64,000 bases of DNA from G963923955 sp963923955. Lineage in GTDB: Bacteria; Pseudomonadota; Gammaproteobacteria; Eutrophobiales; Eutrophobiaceae. The translations under genes and the position numbers were made by a program. The notes under the pieces are model-generated. The model had not been told where the DNA came from and did not search any database. It saw only the letters and a program-made list of their open reading frames with translations. Where the stretch lies: the NCBI GenBank assembly GCA_963923955.1, contig OZ000552.1, forward strand, positions 1,364,001-1,428,000, in the 5' to 3' direction. This document shows, piece after piece, positions 34,512 through 43,807 of this stretch; the stretch's first letter is position 1, and the number at the start of each line of letters is the position of its first letter.

Positions 34512-35464
34512 TGTTTGCGCGGCTTATCGGCACCGGCAGCTACCTGCCTGCACGCATCATGCCGAACGCTGAGCTGGAGGATATGGTGGAGACCACCGAT
34601 GAGTGGATCCAAAACCGCACCGGCATCAGGCAGCGCCATATTGCCGCAGATGATGAGAGCACCTCGGACATGGCCGAGCAGGCCATCCGCAAGGCGCTAG
34701 CGGCGGCGGACGCCGATGTGGATACGATTGATCTGCTCATCGTCGCCACCTCCACGCCCGATCTGATCTACCCCAGCACGGCCTGTCTATTGCAAAAGAG
34801 GCTGGGCATGCAAAACGGCGCGCCCGCCTTTGATGTGCAGGCGGTCTGCTCCGGCTTTGTCTATGCGCTTGGCATCGCCGATAAATTCATCCGCAGCGGC
34901 GCGGCCGCCCGCGCCCTGGTGGTCGGGGCGGATATGAATTCCAAGATACTGGACTGGTCGGACCGGACGACCTGTGTGCTGTTTGGCGATGGCGCCGGCG
35001 CAGTTGTCTTGGAGGCGGGCGATGAGCCGGGGATCTACGCCTCCCGCCTGCATGCTGATGGCGCCTATGCCGATCTGCTCCAGGTCCCCGCCGGCGTGTC
35101 CCGGCCCGGCGCTGCGCCGTTCATCCGCATGCAGGGCAACGAAGTATTCAAGTTCGCCGTCAATGTCATGGCTGATATGGTGGATGAAATCCTGGCGGCC
35201 GCCGGGATGGACAAGGCCGACATCGACTGGCTGGTGCCGCACCAGGCCAACCAGCGCATCATCACCGCCACGGCAAAAAAACTAAAGCTGCCCATGACCA
35301 AGGTCATCTCAACCGTGGCCGAGCACGGCAACACCTCCGGCGCCTCGATACCGCTGGCCCTGGACCGGGGCATCCGCGATCAAAAAATCCGCCGCAGCGA
35401 ACGCCTGCTGCTCGAAGCAGTCGGCGGCGGCTTCACCTGGGGCGCTGTGTTTTTACGATATTAG
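34511..35464 (+). CDS. fabH: 3-oxoacyl-ACP synthase III
   Basis: A 317-residue condensing enzyme that starts fatty-acid synthesis from acetyl-CoA and malonyl-ACP. Catalytic Cys113 lies in AVCSGFVYAL; the histidine is in VPHQANQRI and the asparagine in EHGNTSGAS. Full length. In many relatives fabD follows at once; here about 1.4 kb with repeats and a Sel1 gene intervenes, so fabD probably has its own promoter. Confidence 0.97.
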   Translation: MFARLIGTGSYLPARIMPNAELEDMVETTDEWIQNRTGIRQRHIAADDESTSDMAEQAIRKALAAADADVDTIDLLIVATSTPDLIYPSTACLLQKRLGMQNGAPAFDVQAVCSGFVYALGIADKFIRSGAAARALVVGADMNSKILDWSDRTTCVLFGDGAGAVVLEAGDEPGIYASRLHADGAYADLLQVPAGVSRPGAAPFIRMQGNEVFKFAVNVMADMVDEILAAAGMDKADIDWLVPHQANQRIITATAKKLKLPMTKVISTVAEHGNTSGASIPLALDRGIRDQKIRRSERLLLEAVGGGFTWGAVFLRY

Positions 35465-35971
35465 GTGTCGAATAAATAACATAAAGAAAAGGCGCTAAAC
35501 TTATGAAATAAAAAGGAAAAGAAGAAAAAGAAAACCTTACCAAAATCGCCCCAAAGCCCCAATGCAAGCCCCTATTGAGAGACTGCATAATCAGACGGGA
35601 CATAACAAAGAGCGGCGGCGGGGACGAGTAATTATACGACTCCAGACTCTATCCCCGTCATTCCTGTGGAAGCAGGAATCCAGTCATACAAAGTCTCGTT
35701 GTGATACTGGATGCCGTGTCAAGCACGGCATGACGGCCTGTGCTATTTCCGCCCTTTCCGCGCAGGCATGTCCCCGCGAAAACGGGGGCGGGGAAAGAAA
35801 TCTAAACGTCATTCCTGTGGAAGCAGGAATCCAGTCATACAAAGTCTCGCTGTGATACTGGATGCCGTGTCAAGCGCGGCATGATGGCCTGTGCTATTTC
35901 CGCCCTTTCCGTCATTTGCCCGATAAACGGCCTTGCTGTATGATGGCGCAAAAAGGCGGAGCCGCTCACTC
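35465..35971. repeat. Tandem ~105-bp repeat in the fabH-fabD gap
   Basis: Two nearly identical copies (about 35657-35761 and 35810-35914, offset 153 bases) begin with the dispersed palindrome CATTCCTGTGGAAGCAGG and run through GGATGCCGTGTCAAGC to CTATTTCCGCCCTTTCCG. They differ at only about three positions. No gene is recognised here; the first 60 bases after fabH are A-rich (GAAAAGAAGAAAAAG). Confidence 0.85.
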
Positions 35972-36544
35972 ATGACACAAGCGAAAAACCTATTCCTCAT
36001 TCTGCTTTGCCTGGCCACCTTTGCCGCCCCGGCGGCGGATTATGAAAAGGGCATGGAGGCCTATCAACGAGGTGACTACGCCACCGCCCTGCGTGAATTT
36101 AAGCCCTTGGCCGAGCAAGGCGATGCTGAGGCACAAAACACTCTGGGGGTAATGTACTCCGAGGGACAGGGCGTGGCGCAGGATGATCAGATTGCTATGA
36201 AGTGGATCCGGCGAGCGGCGGAGCAGGGCGATGCCGTTGCCCAAAACAATCTGGGATCGATGTATTTCAAGGGGCAAGGCGTACCGCAGGATTATCAAAT
36301 GGCTGCGAAGTGGTGGCAACTGGCGGCCGAGCAGGGCTATGCCGGTGCCCAGTACAATCTGGGAGTGATGTATGAGAGAGGAGAAGGGGTGCTTCAGGAC
36401 TACGTCCAGGCTCACATGTGGTACAACATAGCCGCAGTAAAGGACCTGGATTTAGCCGCAAAAAATAGGAACAGGGTTGCCGAGAAGATGACGCCGGCCG
36501 ATGTCGCCACCGCCCAGCAACTAGCCCGTGAGCGGATGGAATAA
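35972..36544 (+). CDS. Secreted Sel1-repeat protein
   Basis: A 190-residue protein with a signal peptide (MTQAKNLFLILLCLATFAAPA) and about three to four Sel1/TPR-like repeats of ~36 residues, each with the AEQGDAEAQNTLGVMYSEG pattern. Sel1 repeats form a helical solenoid used in protein-protein contacts; the partner is unknown. ATG 35972 gives the signal peptide directly. It sits alone, between duplicated repeats and fabD, inside the otherwise conserved fab cluster, so it looks like a later insertion. Confidence 0.87.
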   Translation: MTQAKNLFLILLCLATFAAPAADYEKGMEAYQRGDYATALREFKPLAEQGDAEAQNTLGVMYSEGQGVAQDDQIAMKWIRRAAEQGDAVAQNNLGSMYFKGQGVPQDYQMAAKWWQLAAEQGYAGAQYNLGVMYERGEGVLQDYVQAHMWYNIAAVKDLDLAAKNRNRVAEKMTPADVATAQQLARERME

Positions 36545-36857
36545 ATGCCTGTTCCTCGTCTCAGGACTTTGACAGATGAAGAGGAAGCAAAGATTCGGGC
36601 GAGGATTGAGACTTGTTCTAGTTATGGTGAGGGCTCGTCCGCACAGGCAGCCCAGCCATAGTAACCGCCTATTACCGCAAAGAACTACAAAGACCGTTGA
36701 ACTGGGTGGCCTACCCCGTTCGCTGGTTGGTGCCGGAGACCTGACTGGATGTGGGGACGTCTCAAGCTCTGGATTCCTGGTCAAGCCAGGAATGACGGAA
36801 TAGACGCCTGGGCCGCTTCGCTTCCTTGAGACCTTAGAAAAAACCAGCGCTGATACG
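36545..36857. other. Intergenic region before fabD
   Basis: No gene recognised. A 38-codon open frame starts at 36545 (MPVPRLRTLTDEEEAKIRAR) but stops early and may be a gene fragment. A copy of the dispersed palindrome is at about 36768-36797 (GGATTCCTGG...CCAGGAATGACGG). A fabD promoter should be in the last 60 bases but is not obvious. Confidence 0.5.
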
Positions 36858-37799
36858 ATGACAGTCAATGACAAGCTCGCCTTTGTCTTTCCCGGCCAGG
36901 GTTCGCAATCCGTGAGTATGATGGGTGAGTTCGCCGGCAATCCGTTGGTGAAGTCAATTTTCGCTGAAGCATCTGAGGCGCTCGGCTTTGACCTGCTGGC
37001 GCTGGTGCAGGACGGACCTGAAGGCCAGTTGAACAAGACGGAAAATACCCAGCCGGCCTTGCTGACGGCCGGCTATTGTTTGTGGCGGCTTTGGCAGGAG
37101 GCCGGCGGCGATGCGCCGGCGTTCGTGGCCGGCCATAGTCTGGGCGAATATACGGCACTGGTCTGCGCCGGCGTCATGCGTTTTGGCGATGGCGTGGCGC
37201 TGGTGCGTGATCGAGGGCGCTACATGCAGCAGGCGGTGCCCGAAGGCGAGGGGGCGATGGCGGCGATCTTGGGCCTGGACGGGGACAGGCTAAGCCAGAT
37301 CTGCGCCGGTTTTGCCAAGCCGCAAACGGTTGCGGCGGCGAATTTTAATTCACCGGAGCAGACTGTCATTGCCGGGGGAAAAGCGGCCGTGACGTGGGCG
37401 GTCAATGAAGCCAAATCGGCAGGGGCGAGGCGGGCGGTCGTGCTGCCGGTCAGCGTACCGTCGCACTGCGGCTTGATGGCGGCGGCGGCAGAGAAACTGG
37501 CGCTGCGGCTGGAGCAGGTGGATTTCCGGGATGCGGCGATTCCGGTGGTGCAAAATGTGGATGCGAAGGCGCACACGGCGGCAGCCGAGATCAAGCAGGC
37601 GCTGGTGCAGCAGTTGCATCAGCCGGTGCAATGGCTGGCGAGCATCCAGGCGCTCGTCGGCTTAGGCGTTAGCCATATCATCGAGTGCGGGCCGGGCAAG
37701 GTGCTGAGCGGACTGATCCGGCGCATAGATCGAAATCTGCTCGCATTGCCGCTTGGCAGCCCGGCAAGCCTGCAAGCAGCGCTGGAGGAGTTATCATGA
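36858..37799 (+). CDS. fabD: Malonyl-CoA:ACP transacylase
   Basis: A 313-residue enzyme that loads malonate onto acyl carrier protein. The nucleophile Ser94 is in AGHSLGEYTA, and the N-terminal FVFPGQGSQ motif and GPGKVLSGLIRR near the C-terminus are family hallmarks. Its stop overlaps the fabG start. Confidence 0.97.
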   Translation: MTVNDKLAFVFPGQGSQSVSMMGEFAGNPLVKSIFAEASEALGFDLLALVQDGPEGQLNKTENTQPALLTAGYCLWRLWQEAGGDAPAFVAGHSLGEYTALVCAGVMRFGDGVALVRDRGRYMQQAVPEGEGAMAAILGLDGDRLSQICAGFAKPQTVAAANFNSPEQTVIAGGKAAVTWAVNEAKSAGARRAVVLPVSVPSHCGLMAAAAEKLALRLEQVDFRDAAIPVVQNVDAKAHTAAAEIKQALVQQLHQPVQWLASIQALVGLGVSHIIECGPGKVLSGLIRRIDRNLLALPLGSPASLQAALEELS

Positions 37800-38557
37800 A
37801 CCCGGCCATGAACCTGGACTTGTCAGGACAAAGCGCCATCGTAACGGGTGGCAGCCGCGGTATAGGCCGGCGCATTGCCGAGAGCCTGGGACGGCACGGC
37901 GCATTCGTCATCGCCACGGCCACCACGGAAGAGGGCGCAGCAAGGATCGATGCAGAATTGGCCGAGAATAAGATACAAGGCAAGGGCCGGGTGCTGGATG
38001 TCGGCGCGCCGGGGTCGGTAGAGGACTTTTTTGCGGGGCTGAAAAAAGATGAACTTGCGCCGACGATTTTGGTGAATAACGCCGGCATCACCCGCGATAA
38101 CCTGCTGCTGCGGATGAAAGAAGCCCAATGGGAGGCGGTCATCAACACCAATCTGAACTCGGTCTATCGGCTGAGCCGCGGCTGCCTGCGCGGCATGATG
38201 CGGGCAGGGTTTGGGCGCATCATTACGATTACTTCTGTCGTCGCATTCTCCGGCAACTCGGGGCAGGCGAATTATGCGGCCGCCAAGGCCGGCCTGATCG
38301 GCTTTACCCGCTCGCTGGCAAAGGAAGTCGGCAGCCGCGCGATCACGGTCAATGCCGTGGCGCCGGGCTTTATCGAAACCGACATGACGGAGGCCTTGAC
38401 CGAGCAGCAAAGGGCGGAATTACAAGGGCAGATCGCCTTGGGCCGCTTAGGATCTGCTGAGGAAGTCGCCGCTGTGGTAACATTTCTGGCCTCATCTGCG
38501 GCAGCCTACATCACTGGGGAGACGATCCATGTCAACGGCGGCATGTACATGGCCTGA
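37796..38557 (+). CDS. fabG: 3-oxoacyl-ACP reductase
   Basis: A 253-residue NADPH-dependent short-chain dehydrogenase for the first reduction of fatty-acid elongation. The cofactor motif TGGSRGIG is at 17-24, NNAG follows, and the Ser-Tyr-Lys active site is in ITSVVAFSGNSGQANYAAAK. ATG 37796 has GGAGGAG seven bases upstream and overlaps the fabD stop by four bases. Confidence 0.97.
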   Translation: MNPAMNLDLSGQSAIVTGGSRGIGRRIAESLGRHGAFVIATATTEEGAARIDAELAENKIQGKGRVLDVGAPGSVEDFFAGLKKDELAPTILVNNAGITRDNLLLRMKEAQWEAVINTNLNSVYRLSRGCLRGMMRAGFGRIITITSVVAFSGNSGQANYAAAKAGLIGFTRSLAKEVGSRAITVNAVAPGFIETDMTEALTEQQRAELQGQIALGRLGSAEEVAAVVTFLASSAAAYITGETIHVNGGMYMA

Positions 38558-38635
38558 AAAAAACTAGAATTTACCTTATAAATATAATATAAGTTATTGT
38601 AACTAAATAAAAAATAAAATTTTTACTCATCTGGC

Positions 38636-38685
38636 TTGCAAGTTATCTGCTTTTCACTACACTTACACGCACTTCGGCGTGCGTG
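38636..38685 (+). promoter_or_regulatory. acpP promoter and leader hairpin
   Basis: TTGCAA (38636-38641) and TACACT (38658-38663) are 16 bases apart, preceded by an AT-rich upstream region (38560-38630) like an UP element. Just past the expected start, CACGCAC (38666-38672) pairs with GTGCGTG (38679-38685) around a TTCGGC loop, which could stabilise the abundant acpP message. Confidence 0.6.
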
Positions 38686-38711
38686 CCGTCTTTAGGGAGG
38701 CAATATCCATT

Positions 38712-38948
38712 ATGAGCAGTATTGAAGAACGCGTAAAAAAAATAGTCGTAGAACAACTGGGCGTCAAGGACGAAGAGGTGACCAACGAGTCCTCGTTTGT
38801 TGATGATCTGGGTGCCGATTCGCTGGATACCGTGGAGTTGGTCATGGCTCTGGAAGAGGAGTTCAAGATGGAAATCCCCGATGAGCAGGCGGAGGGCATT
38901 ATGAGTGTCCAGCAGGCGATTGATTATATCACCGCCCACCTGGACTGA
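38712..38948 (+). CDS. acpP: Acyl carrier protein
   Basis: A 78-residue acidic protein that carries fatty-acyl chains on a phosphopantetheine arm at Ser37 in the GADSLDTVELV motif. AGGGAGG lies 11 bases before ATG 38712. It has its own promoter and is followed by a terminator, as expected for a highly expressed gene inside the fab cluster. Confidence 0.98.
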   Translation: MSSIEERVKKIVVEQLGVKDEEVTNESSFVDDLGADSLDTVELVMALEEEFKMEIPDEQAEGIMSVQQAIDYITAHLD

Positions 38949-38972
38949 TACCAGTCCGTAAGGAAATAGCAG

Positions 38973-39003
38973 GGCCGCGTTCTTAGCGCGGCCTTTTGTT
39001 TTT
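38973..39003 (+). terminator. Rho-independent terminator after acpP
   Basis: GGCCGCG (38973-38979) pairs with CGCGGCC (38987-38993) around a seven-base loop, followed by TTTTGTTTTT. It lies 25 bases after the acpP stop and 16 before fabF, so it should trim most acpP transcripts while letting some reach fabF. Confidence 0.88.
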
Positions 39004-39018
39004 ATAAGAGGCCTTATC

Positions 39019-40260
39019 GTGAGCAGACGTCGTGTGGTCGTAACCGGGCTGGGGCTGGTGACCCCGCTGGGCAATAGCGTCGGGGAGACTTGGGAGAAGA
39101 TCCTGGCGGGGTTGAGCGGCATTGGCCCTATTTCCCATTTCGACACGGCGGCCTTTCCCGTGCGCATCGGCGGCTCGATTAAGGCGCTCGCCCTGGATGA
39201 TTACATTCCTAAGAAGGAGCAAAAGAAGATGGATCCCTTCATCCACTACGGCATGGTGGCCGGCTTGCAAGCCTTCAAGGACTCAGGCTTGGAAATCACC
39301 GCTGAGAACGCCCACCGCTTTGGCGTAGCCATTGGCTCCGGGATTGGCGGCCTGCCCGGCATTGAAAAGGGTGCCAATACCCTGCTGGAAGGCGGCCCAA
39401 GGCGCATCTCCCCGTTTTATGTTCCCAGCAATATCATCAACATGATCGCCGGGCACCTGTCCATCGCCCTGGGCGCCAAGGGGCCGAATTTTGCGATTGT
39501 CACGGCCTGTTCCACCGGCACACACAATATCGGCGATGCTGGTCGGCTTATCGAACACGGCGATGCGGATGTGATGATCGCCGGCGGGGCCGAGATGGCC
39601 ACTTCCCCGACCGGTCTGGCCGGATTTGCCAATGCCAAGGCGCTGTCCACCCGCAACGACGAACCTGAACGCGCCAGCCGCCCCTGGGATAAAGAACGCG
39701 ATGGCTTTGTCCTGAGCGACGGCGCCGGCGTCATGGTGCTGGAGGAGCTGGAACATGCCAAAAGGCGCGGGGCGAAGCTCTATGCCGAGTTGAGCGGCTA
39801 CGGCATGAGCGGCGATGCCTATCACATGACCCTGCCTTCCCCGGACGGCGAGGGCGCCGCCCGCTGCATGCAAAATGCGCTCGCCGATGCCGGCCTGGAC
39901 AAATCGCAGATCGACTATATCAACGCCCACGGCACCTCGACCCCCGCCGGGGATGTGATCGAGAGTAACGCGATCAAGGATGTCTTTGCCGACCATGCCG
40001 CCGAGTTGGCTGTCAGTTCCACCAAGTCCATGATCGGCCACATGCTGGGCGCCGCCGGTGGGGTGGAGGCGGTTTTTTCAGTCCTGGCCATCCGCGATCA
40101 GGTCGCCCCGCCGACCATCAACTTAGACGCCCCCGATGAGGGCTGTGATCTGGATTACGTCCCGAAGGCGGCGCGGGCGATGAAGATAGGGCGCGTCTTA
40201 TCCAACTCATTCGGCTTCGGCGGTACCAACGGCAGCCTCATCTTCTCCCGCCTGAACTAG
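39019..40260 (+). CDS. fabF: 3-oxoacyl-ACP synthase II
   Basis: A 413-residue KAS II that elongates acyl-ACP and tunes unsaturated chain length. Catalytic Cys164 is in TACSTGTHN; the two histidines are in NAHGTSTPAGD and KSMIGHMLGAAGG. Starts at GTG. pabC follows after 25 bases, as in E. coli and Pseudomonas. Confidence 0.97.
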   Translation: MSRRRVVVTGLGLVTPLGNSVGETWEKILAGLSGIGPISHFDTAAFPVRIGGSIKALALDDYIPKKEQKKMDPFIHYGMVAGLQAFKDSGLEITAENAHRFGVAIGSGIGGLPGIEKGANTLLEGGPRRISPFYVPSNIINMIAGHLSIALGAKGPNFAIVTACSTGTHNIGDAGRLIEHGDADVMIAGGAEMATSPTGLAGFANAKALSTRNDEPERASRPWDKERDGFVLSDGAGVMVLEELEHAKRRGAKLYAELSGYGMSGDAYHMTLPSPDGEGAARCMQNALADAGLDKSQIDYINAHGTSTPAGDVIESNAIKDVFADHAAELAVSSTKSMIGHMLGAAGGVEAVFSVLAIRDQVAPPTINLDAPDEGCDLDYVPKAARAMKIGRVLSNSFGFGGTNGSLIFSRLN

Positions 40261-40285
40261 CAGCACCCATTCCGGCCGCGCGGAT

Positions 40286-41110
40286 ATGATCCTCATCAAT
40301 GGCCGGGAGAGCGCCCTGGTGGATGCGCAGGAAGGCGCGCTTCATTACGGCGACGGCGTGTTTGAGACCATCGCCATCGATGCGGGAGAGCCGCTGGCGC
40401 TGGCGCAGCATCTACAGCGTCTTTTCAACGGCTGCGAGCGCCTAAGCATCCCGCGCCCCGATGCCGCCCTGTTGCAAGAGGAGTCGCACACTTTAAGCCG
40501 GGAGCAGGGCCGCGGCGTACTCAAGTGGATCATCAGCGCCGGCGCAGGCCGCGGTGGGTATCGGCGCAGCGAGCAGGCGGCATCGACCCGCATACTGGCG
40601 ACCTTTCCCCGGCCTGATTTTCCAAGCCATTACGCCAGCGCAGGGATTGAAGCGTCGGTCTGCGAGATCCGCCTGGCCGCCCAGCCATTACTGGCCGGCA
40701 TCAAGCACCTGAACCGGCTGGAGCAGGTCTTGCTGCGCCGGGAGATCGATGCAGGCGGCTTTGCAGAAGGCATCGTGCTGGACTACCAAGATAAAATCAT
40801 AGAAGGCACCCGGAGTAATCTTTTTCTGGTTCGGGATGGGCAACTGTTGACGCCGGCGCTGGAGGCTTGCGGCATTGTCGGCGTCATTCGTGAGATCATC
40901 CTAGCGCGGGCGGAAGAGTGGGGCTTGATAGGAAAAATATGCTCGCTTGGCCTGGAGGATCTGGCGCAGGCCGATGAGGTATTTTTCTGTAACAGCATTA
41001 TGGGCGTCTGGCCGGTTCATACCGTCGGCGAGCGGGCATTCCAGGTCGGCCTGTACAGCCGGATGATAAGAGAAAAGCTGGTGGCGGCCCGGTTTATTGC
41101 GCCGGATTGA
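40286..41110 (+). CDS. pabC: Aminodeoxychorismate lyase
   Basis: A 274-residue PLP enzyme of fold type IV that makes 4-aminobenzoate for folate. The PLP lysine is in LAGIKHLNRLEQVLLRRE; ALHYGDGVFETIAI near the N-terminus and EGTRSNLFLV are family motifs. Located between fabF and mltG in the conserved order. Closely related branched-chain aminotransferases are excluded by this context. Confidence 0.93.
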   Translation: MILINGRESALVDAQEGALHYGDGVFETIAIDAGEPLALAQHLQRLFNGCERLSIPRPDAALLQEESHTLSREQGRGVLKWIISAGAGRGGYRRSEQAASTRILATFPRPDFPSHYASAGIEASVCEIRLAAQPLLAGIKHLNRLEQVLLRREIDAGGFAEGIVLDYQDKIIEGTRSNLFLVRDGQLLTPALEACGIVGVIREIILARAEEWGLIGKICSLGLEDLAQADEVFFCNSIMGVWPVHTVGERAFQVGLYSRMIREKLVAARFIAPD

Positions 41111-41164
41111 TTGCCCTATATTGATTGCTCAAATTCATTGCCCAGACTTATTGCCTACGACCAG

Positions 41165-42181
41165 ATGAGAAAAAAAGCCTTTCGCCTGCTGATGTCCTTT
41201 CTGCTCCTGGCCGGGCTGCTCGGCGGCCTTGGCCATATCTTTATGCAGGCGCAACTCGCCCGGCCACTGGCGATTACCAAAGCGGAAACGCTCGTTGTCA
41301 AGCCCGGCATGAGCCTGCAGGCGCTCGGCCAAGTGCTGGTGGAGCGAGGCTGGATCTCCCATCCGTATTTTCTCATCTTCGAAGGCAAACGCAGCGGCAA
41401 GGCCGCTTTCATCCAGGCCGGCGAGTACATCGTGCAGCCGGGCACGAGCCAGGCGGGACTACTGGCACTGCTGGTCTCCGGCAAGGTGATCCAGTATTCC
41501 CTGACTTTGGTTGAGGGCTGGTCTTTTGCGCAGGTCATGCTGGCGGTGAAAACCAATCCCTATTTGCAGCATACGCTTGCCGAATCTTCCGACGAGACTG
41601 CGTCCGCCCAGCTCATGCAAGCCCTGGGGCATCCCGACAAGTCGCCGGAAGGCCGCTTTTTCCCGGACACCTATTACTTCCCGCGCAGCACGAGCGATCT
41701 CGCCTTTCTCAAGCGCGCCTACTCGATGATGGAAGAGGTGCTGGCCGAGGAGTGGCAGCAGCGCGCGCCGGACTTGCCCTATGCGTCAGCCTATGAGGCG
41801 CTGATCATGGCCTCTATTATTGAGAAAGAAACGGCGATACATGAGGAATACCCGCAGATCGCCGGCGTCTTTGTCCGCCGCTTAGGAAAAGGCATGAAGC
41901 TGCAGACCGATCCCACGGTCATCTATGCCTTGGGAAGCGCCTTTGACGGCAACCTACGCCGGCGCGATCTGTCTGTCGATTCGCCGTACAATACCTATGT
42001 CTATAAGGGGCTGCCGCCAACGCCCATTGCCCTGCCCGGCAGGGCGGCGCTACGCGCGGCGCTGCATCCTGAACGGGGAGAAGCCTTATACTTTGTTGCC
42101 AAAGGCGATGGTAGCCATTATTTTTCGAAAAACCTGCAAGAGCACAATCGGGCGGTCAAAAAATATCAATTAAAACAATGA
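41165..42181 (+). CDS. mltG: Endolytic murein transglycosylase MltG
   Basis: A 338-residue inner-membrane protein that cuts nascent glycan strands and sets their length. One N-terminal membrane helix (about 5-27), a LysM-like segment, then the YceG domain with catalytic glutamate in ASIIEKETA and the C-terminal DSPYNTYVYKGLPPTPI motif. ATG 41165 puts the membrane helix at the start; upstream in-frame codons (from 41111) add an unlikely extension. Overlaps tmk by four bases. Confidence 0.95.
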   Translation: MRKKAFRLLMSFLLLAGLLGGLGHIFMQAQLARPLAITKAETLVVKPGMSLQALGQVLVERGWISHPYFLIFEGKRSGKAAFIQAGEYIVQPGTSQAGLLALLVSGKVIQYSLTLVEGWSFAQVMLAVKTNPYLQHTLAESSDETASAQLMQALGHPDKSPEGRFFPDTYYFPRSTSDLAFLKRAYSMMEEVLAEEWQQRAPDLPYASAYEALIMASIIEKETAIHEEYPQIAGVFVRRLGKGMKLQTDPTVIYALGSAFDGNLRRRDLSVDSPYNTYVYKGLPPTPIALPGRAALRAALHPERGEALYFVAKGDGSHYFSKNLQEHNRAVKKYQLKQ

Positions 42182-42816
42182 CTAAGGGACTCTTCATCAC
42201 GGTAGAAGGCATAGAAGGCGTGGGCAAGACCACCCACATCGGCTTTATCGCCGCCCGGCTGGAAGAGGCCGGGCATAGGGTCGTGCAGACCCGCGAGCCG
42301 GGCGGCACCAAAACCGGCGAGTCCATCCGACAAATCCTGCTGAACACCGGCGGCCAGTCCATCTGCTTTGAGGCCGAGTTATTACTGATCTTCGCCGCCC
42401 GTGCGCAGCACATCAGCGAGGTGATCCGTCCGGCCATGGACGAGGGCGCGCTGGTTCTCAGTGATCGTTTTACCGATGCCAGCTATGCCTATCAGGGCGC
42501 GGGACGCGGCATCTCATCGGAGAAAATCGGCGCGCTGGAATACTGGGTGCAGGGCGCACTGCGGCCTGATCTGACCTTGTTGCTGGATGCGCCCGTTGAA
42601 GTTGGTCTGGCCCGCGTGGGCAAACGCAGTTTATTTAATACAAGGGCAGATAGATTCGAGTCTGAAGACTCTGCATTTTTTGAACGGGTGCGGCAGGGCT
42701 ATCTGCAACTGGCCGCAGCCGAGCCGACGCGTATCGCAGTGCTGGATGCCACCGCCTCTATTGCTGAAGTACAGGCGGCCATCGTCCGATGCCTAGAGCA
42801 AAAAGGCTTATGCTGA
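42178..42816 (+). CDS. tmk: Thymidylate kinase
   Basis: A 212-residue kinase that phosphorylates dTMP to dTDP. P-loop GIEGVGKT at 11-18, DR(F/Y) motif SDRFTDASYAYQGAGRG in the middle. Starts four bases before the mltG stop and overlaps holB by seven bases, so mltG-tmk-holB are translationally linked. Confidence 0.97.
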   Translation: MTKGLFITVEGIEGVGKTTHIGFIAARLEEAGHRVVQTREPGGTKTGESIRQILLNTGGQSICFEAELLLIFAARAQHISEVIRPAMDEGALVLSDRFTDASYAYQGAGRGISSEKIGALEYWVQGALRPDLTLLLDAPVEVGLARVGKRSLFNTRADRFESEDSAFFERVRQGYLQLAAAEPTRIAVLDATASIAEVQAAIVRCLEQKGLC

Positions 42817-43805
42817 GCGTGTATCCCTGGCAGCAACCGCAGTGGCAGCGCCTGCTGGCGGCGGCGGCGACCGACCGATTGCCGCATGCCCTGTTGTTGT
42901 CCGGGCCGCCCGGGATTGGTCTGGCGCATTTTGCCCAGTGTCTCAGCGGCAGCCTGCTCTGCCTTGACGCCACGCAGGCGGGCCTGGCCTGTGGCCGTTG
43001 TAAGGCCTGCACTTTGTATGCGGCGGGCAATCATCCCGATACGCGGCAGCTGGTGCCGGAGGACAAGGGCAAGCAGATCAAAGTGGATGCGGTGCGGGCG
43101 CTGATCGATTATATTCATCTGAGCAGTCAATATGGCCGCCATAAAGTCGCTGTTATCGATCCGGCCGAGGCGATGAACCGAAGCGCCGCCAACAGCCTTT
43201 TAAAGACCCTGGAGGAACCGCCGGCGGGTTCGCTGTTAATCCTGATCGCTCATCAGCCGTCCCTGCTGCCGGTTACCATTCGTAGCCGTTGCCAGCATAT
43301 AAAGTTCCCCGCTGCCGATGATGAGCAGGCGAGAAATTGGTTACAGAAACAGAGCTCGATCAACCGGGAAACACTGGACGATCTGTTGTCGGCAAGCAGG
43401 GGCGCGCCGCTAAAGGCACTGGAAATGGCCGCGACCGATATGCTGGCGCAACAAAGGACGATCCTGGCCGACCTTGCTGCGCTAAAGCAAGGCCGCATCG
43501 ATCCGGTGAGCACGGCGGAGAAATGGCAGGGCTTTGGTATTGCCGAGGTTTTGTCCTGCCTGGTGGTGTTTTTTGCCGAGATGAGCCGTCTGCTCTTGGC
43601 ACCGTCGCCGTCTGCTTATAAGGCTACGATAAATAAGGACTTGCAAGCGCTCACAAATGGATTAGACTTAGACAGATTGCTGCGCTGCTATGATACGACA
43701 TTGAAAAGTTATCATAGCGTGAGCGGCCCGATAAGCCTGAATAAACAGGGCCTGTTGGAAGAAATCATCATTCAATGGCAGTCTCATGCTGTGGGAGGTA
43801 GCTAA
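42810..43805 (+). CDS. holB: DNA polymerase III subunit delta'
   Basis: A 331-residue clamp-loader subunit. SGPPGIGLAHFA replaces the ATP-binding P-loop (typical for delta', which does not hydrolyse ATP); zinc cysteines are in CGRCKACTLYAAG; LLKTLEEPP and TIRSRCQHI are conserved. ATG 42810 overlaps the tmk stop; an earlier in-frame ATG at 42789 is less likely. Confidence 0.94.
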   Translation: MLSVYPWQQPQWQRLLAAAATDRLPHALLLSGPPGIGLAHFAQCLSGSLLCLDATQAGLACGRCKACTLYAAGNHPDTRQLVPEDKGKQIKVDAVRALIDYIHLSSQYGRHKVAVIDPAEAMNRSAANSLLKTLEEPPAGSLLILIAHQPSLLPVTIRSRCQHIKFPAADDEQARNWLQKQSSINRETLDDLLSASRGAPLKALEMAATDMLAQQRTILADLAALKQGRIDPVSTAEKWQGFGIAEVLSCLVVFFAEMSRLLLAPSPSAYKATINKDLQALTNGLDLDRLLRCYDTTLKSYHSVSGPISLNKQGLLEEIIIQWQSHAVGGS

Positions 43806-43807
43806 GG

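Noticed and set aside
36545..36661. Short frame MPVPRLRTLTDEEE... as a transposase remnant
   Set aside because: The start vaguely recalls transposase N-termini, but only 38 codons are open and nothing recognisable follows, so the identity cannot be supported.
39283..40041. 252-codon open frame antisense to fabF
   Set aside because: Reverse-strand shadow of a conserved gene with all catalytic residues; no independent signals.
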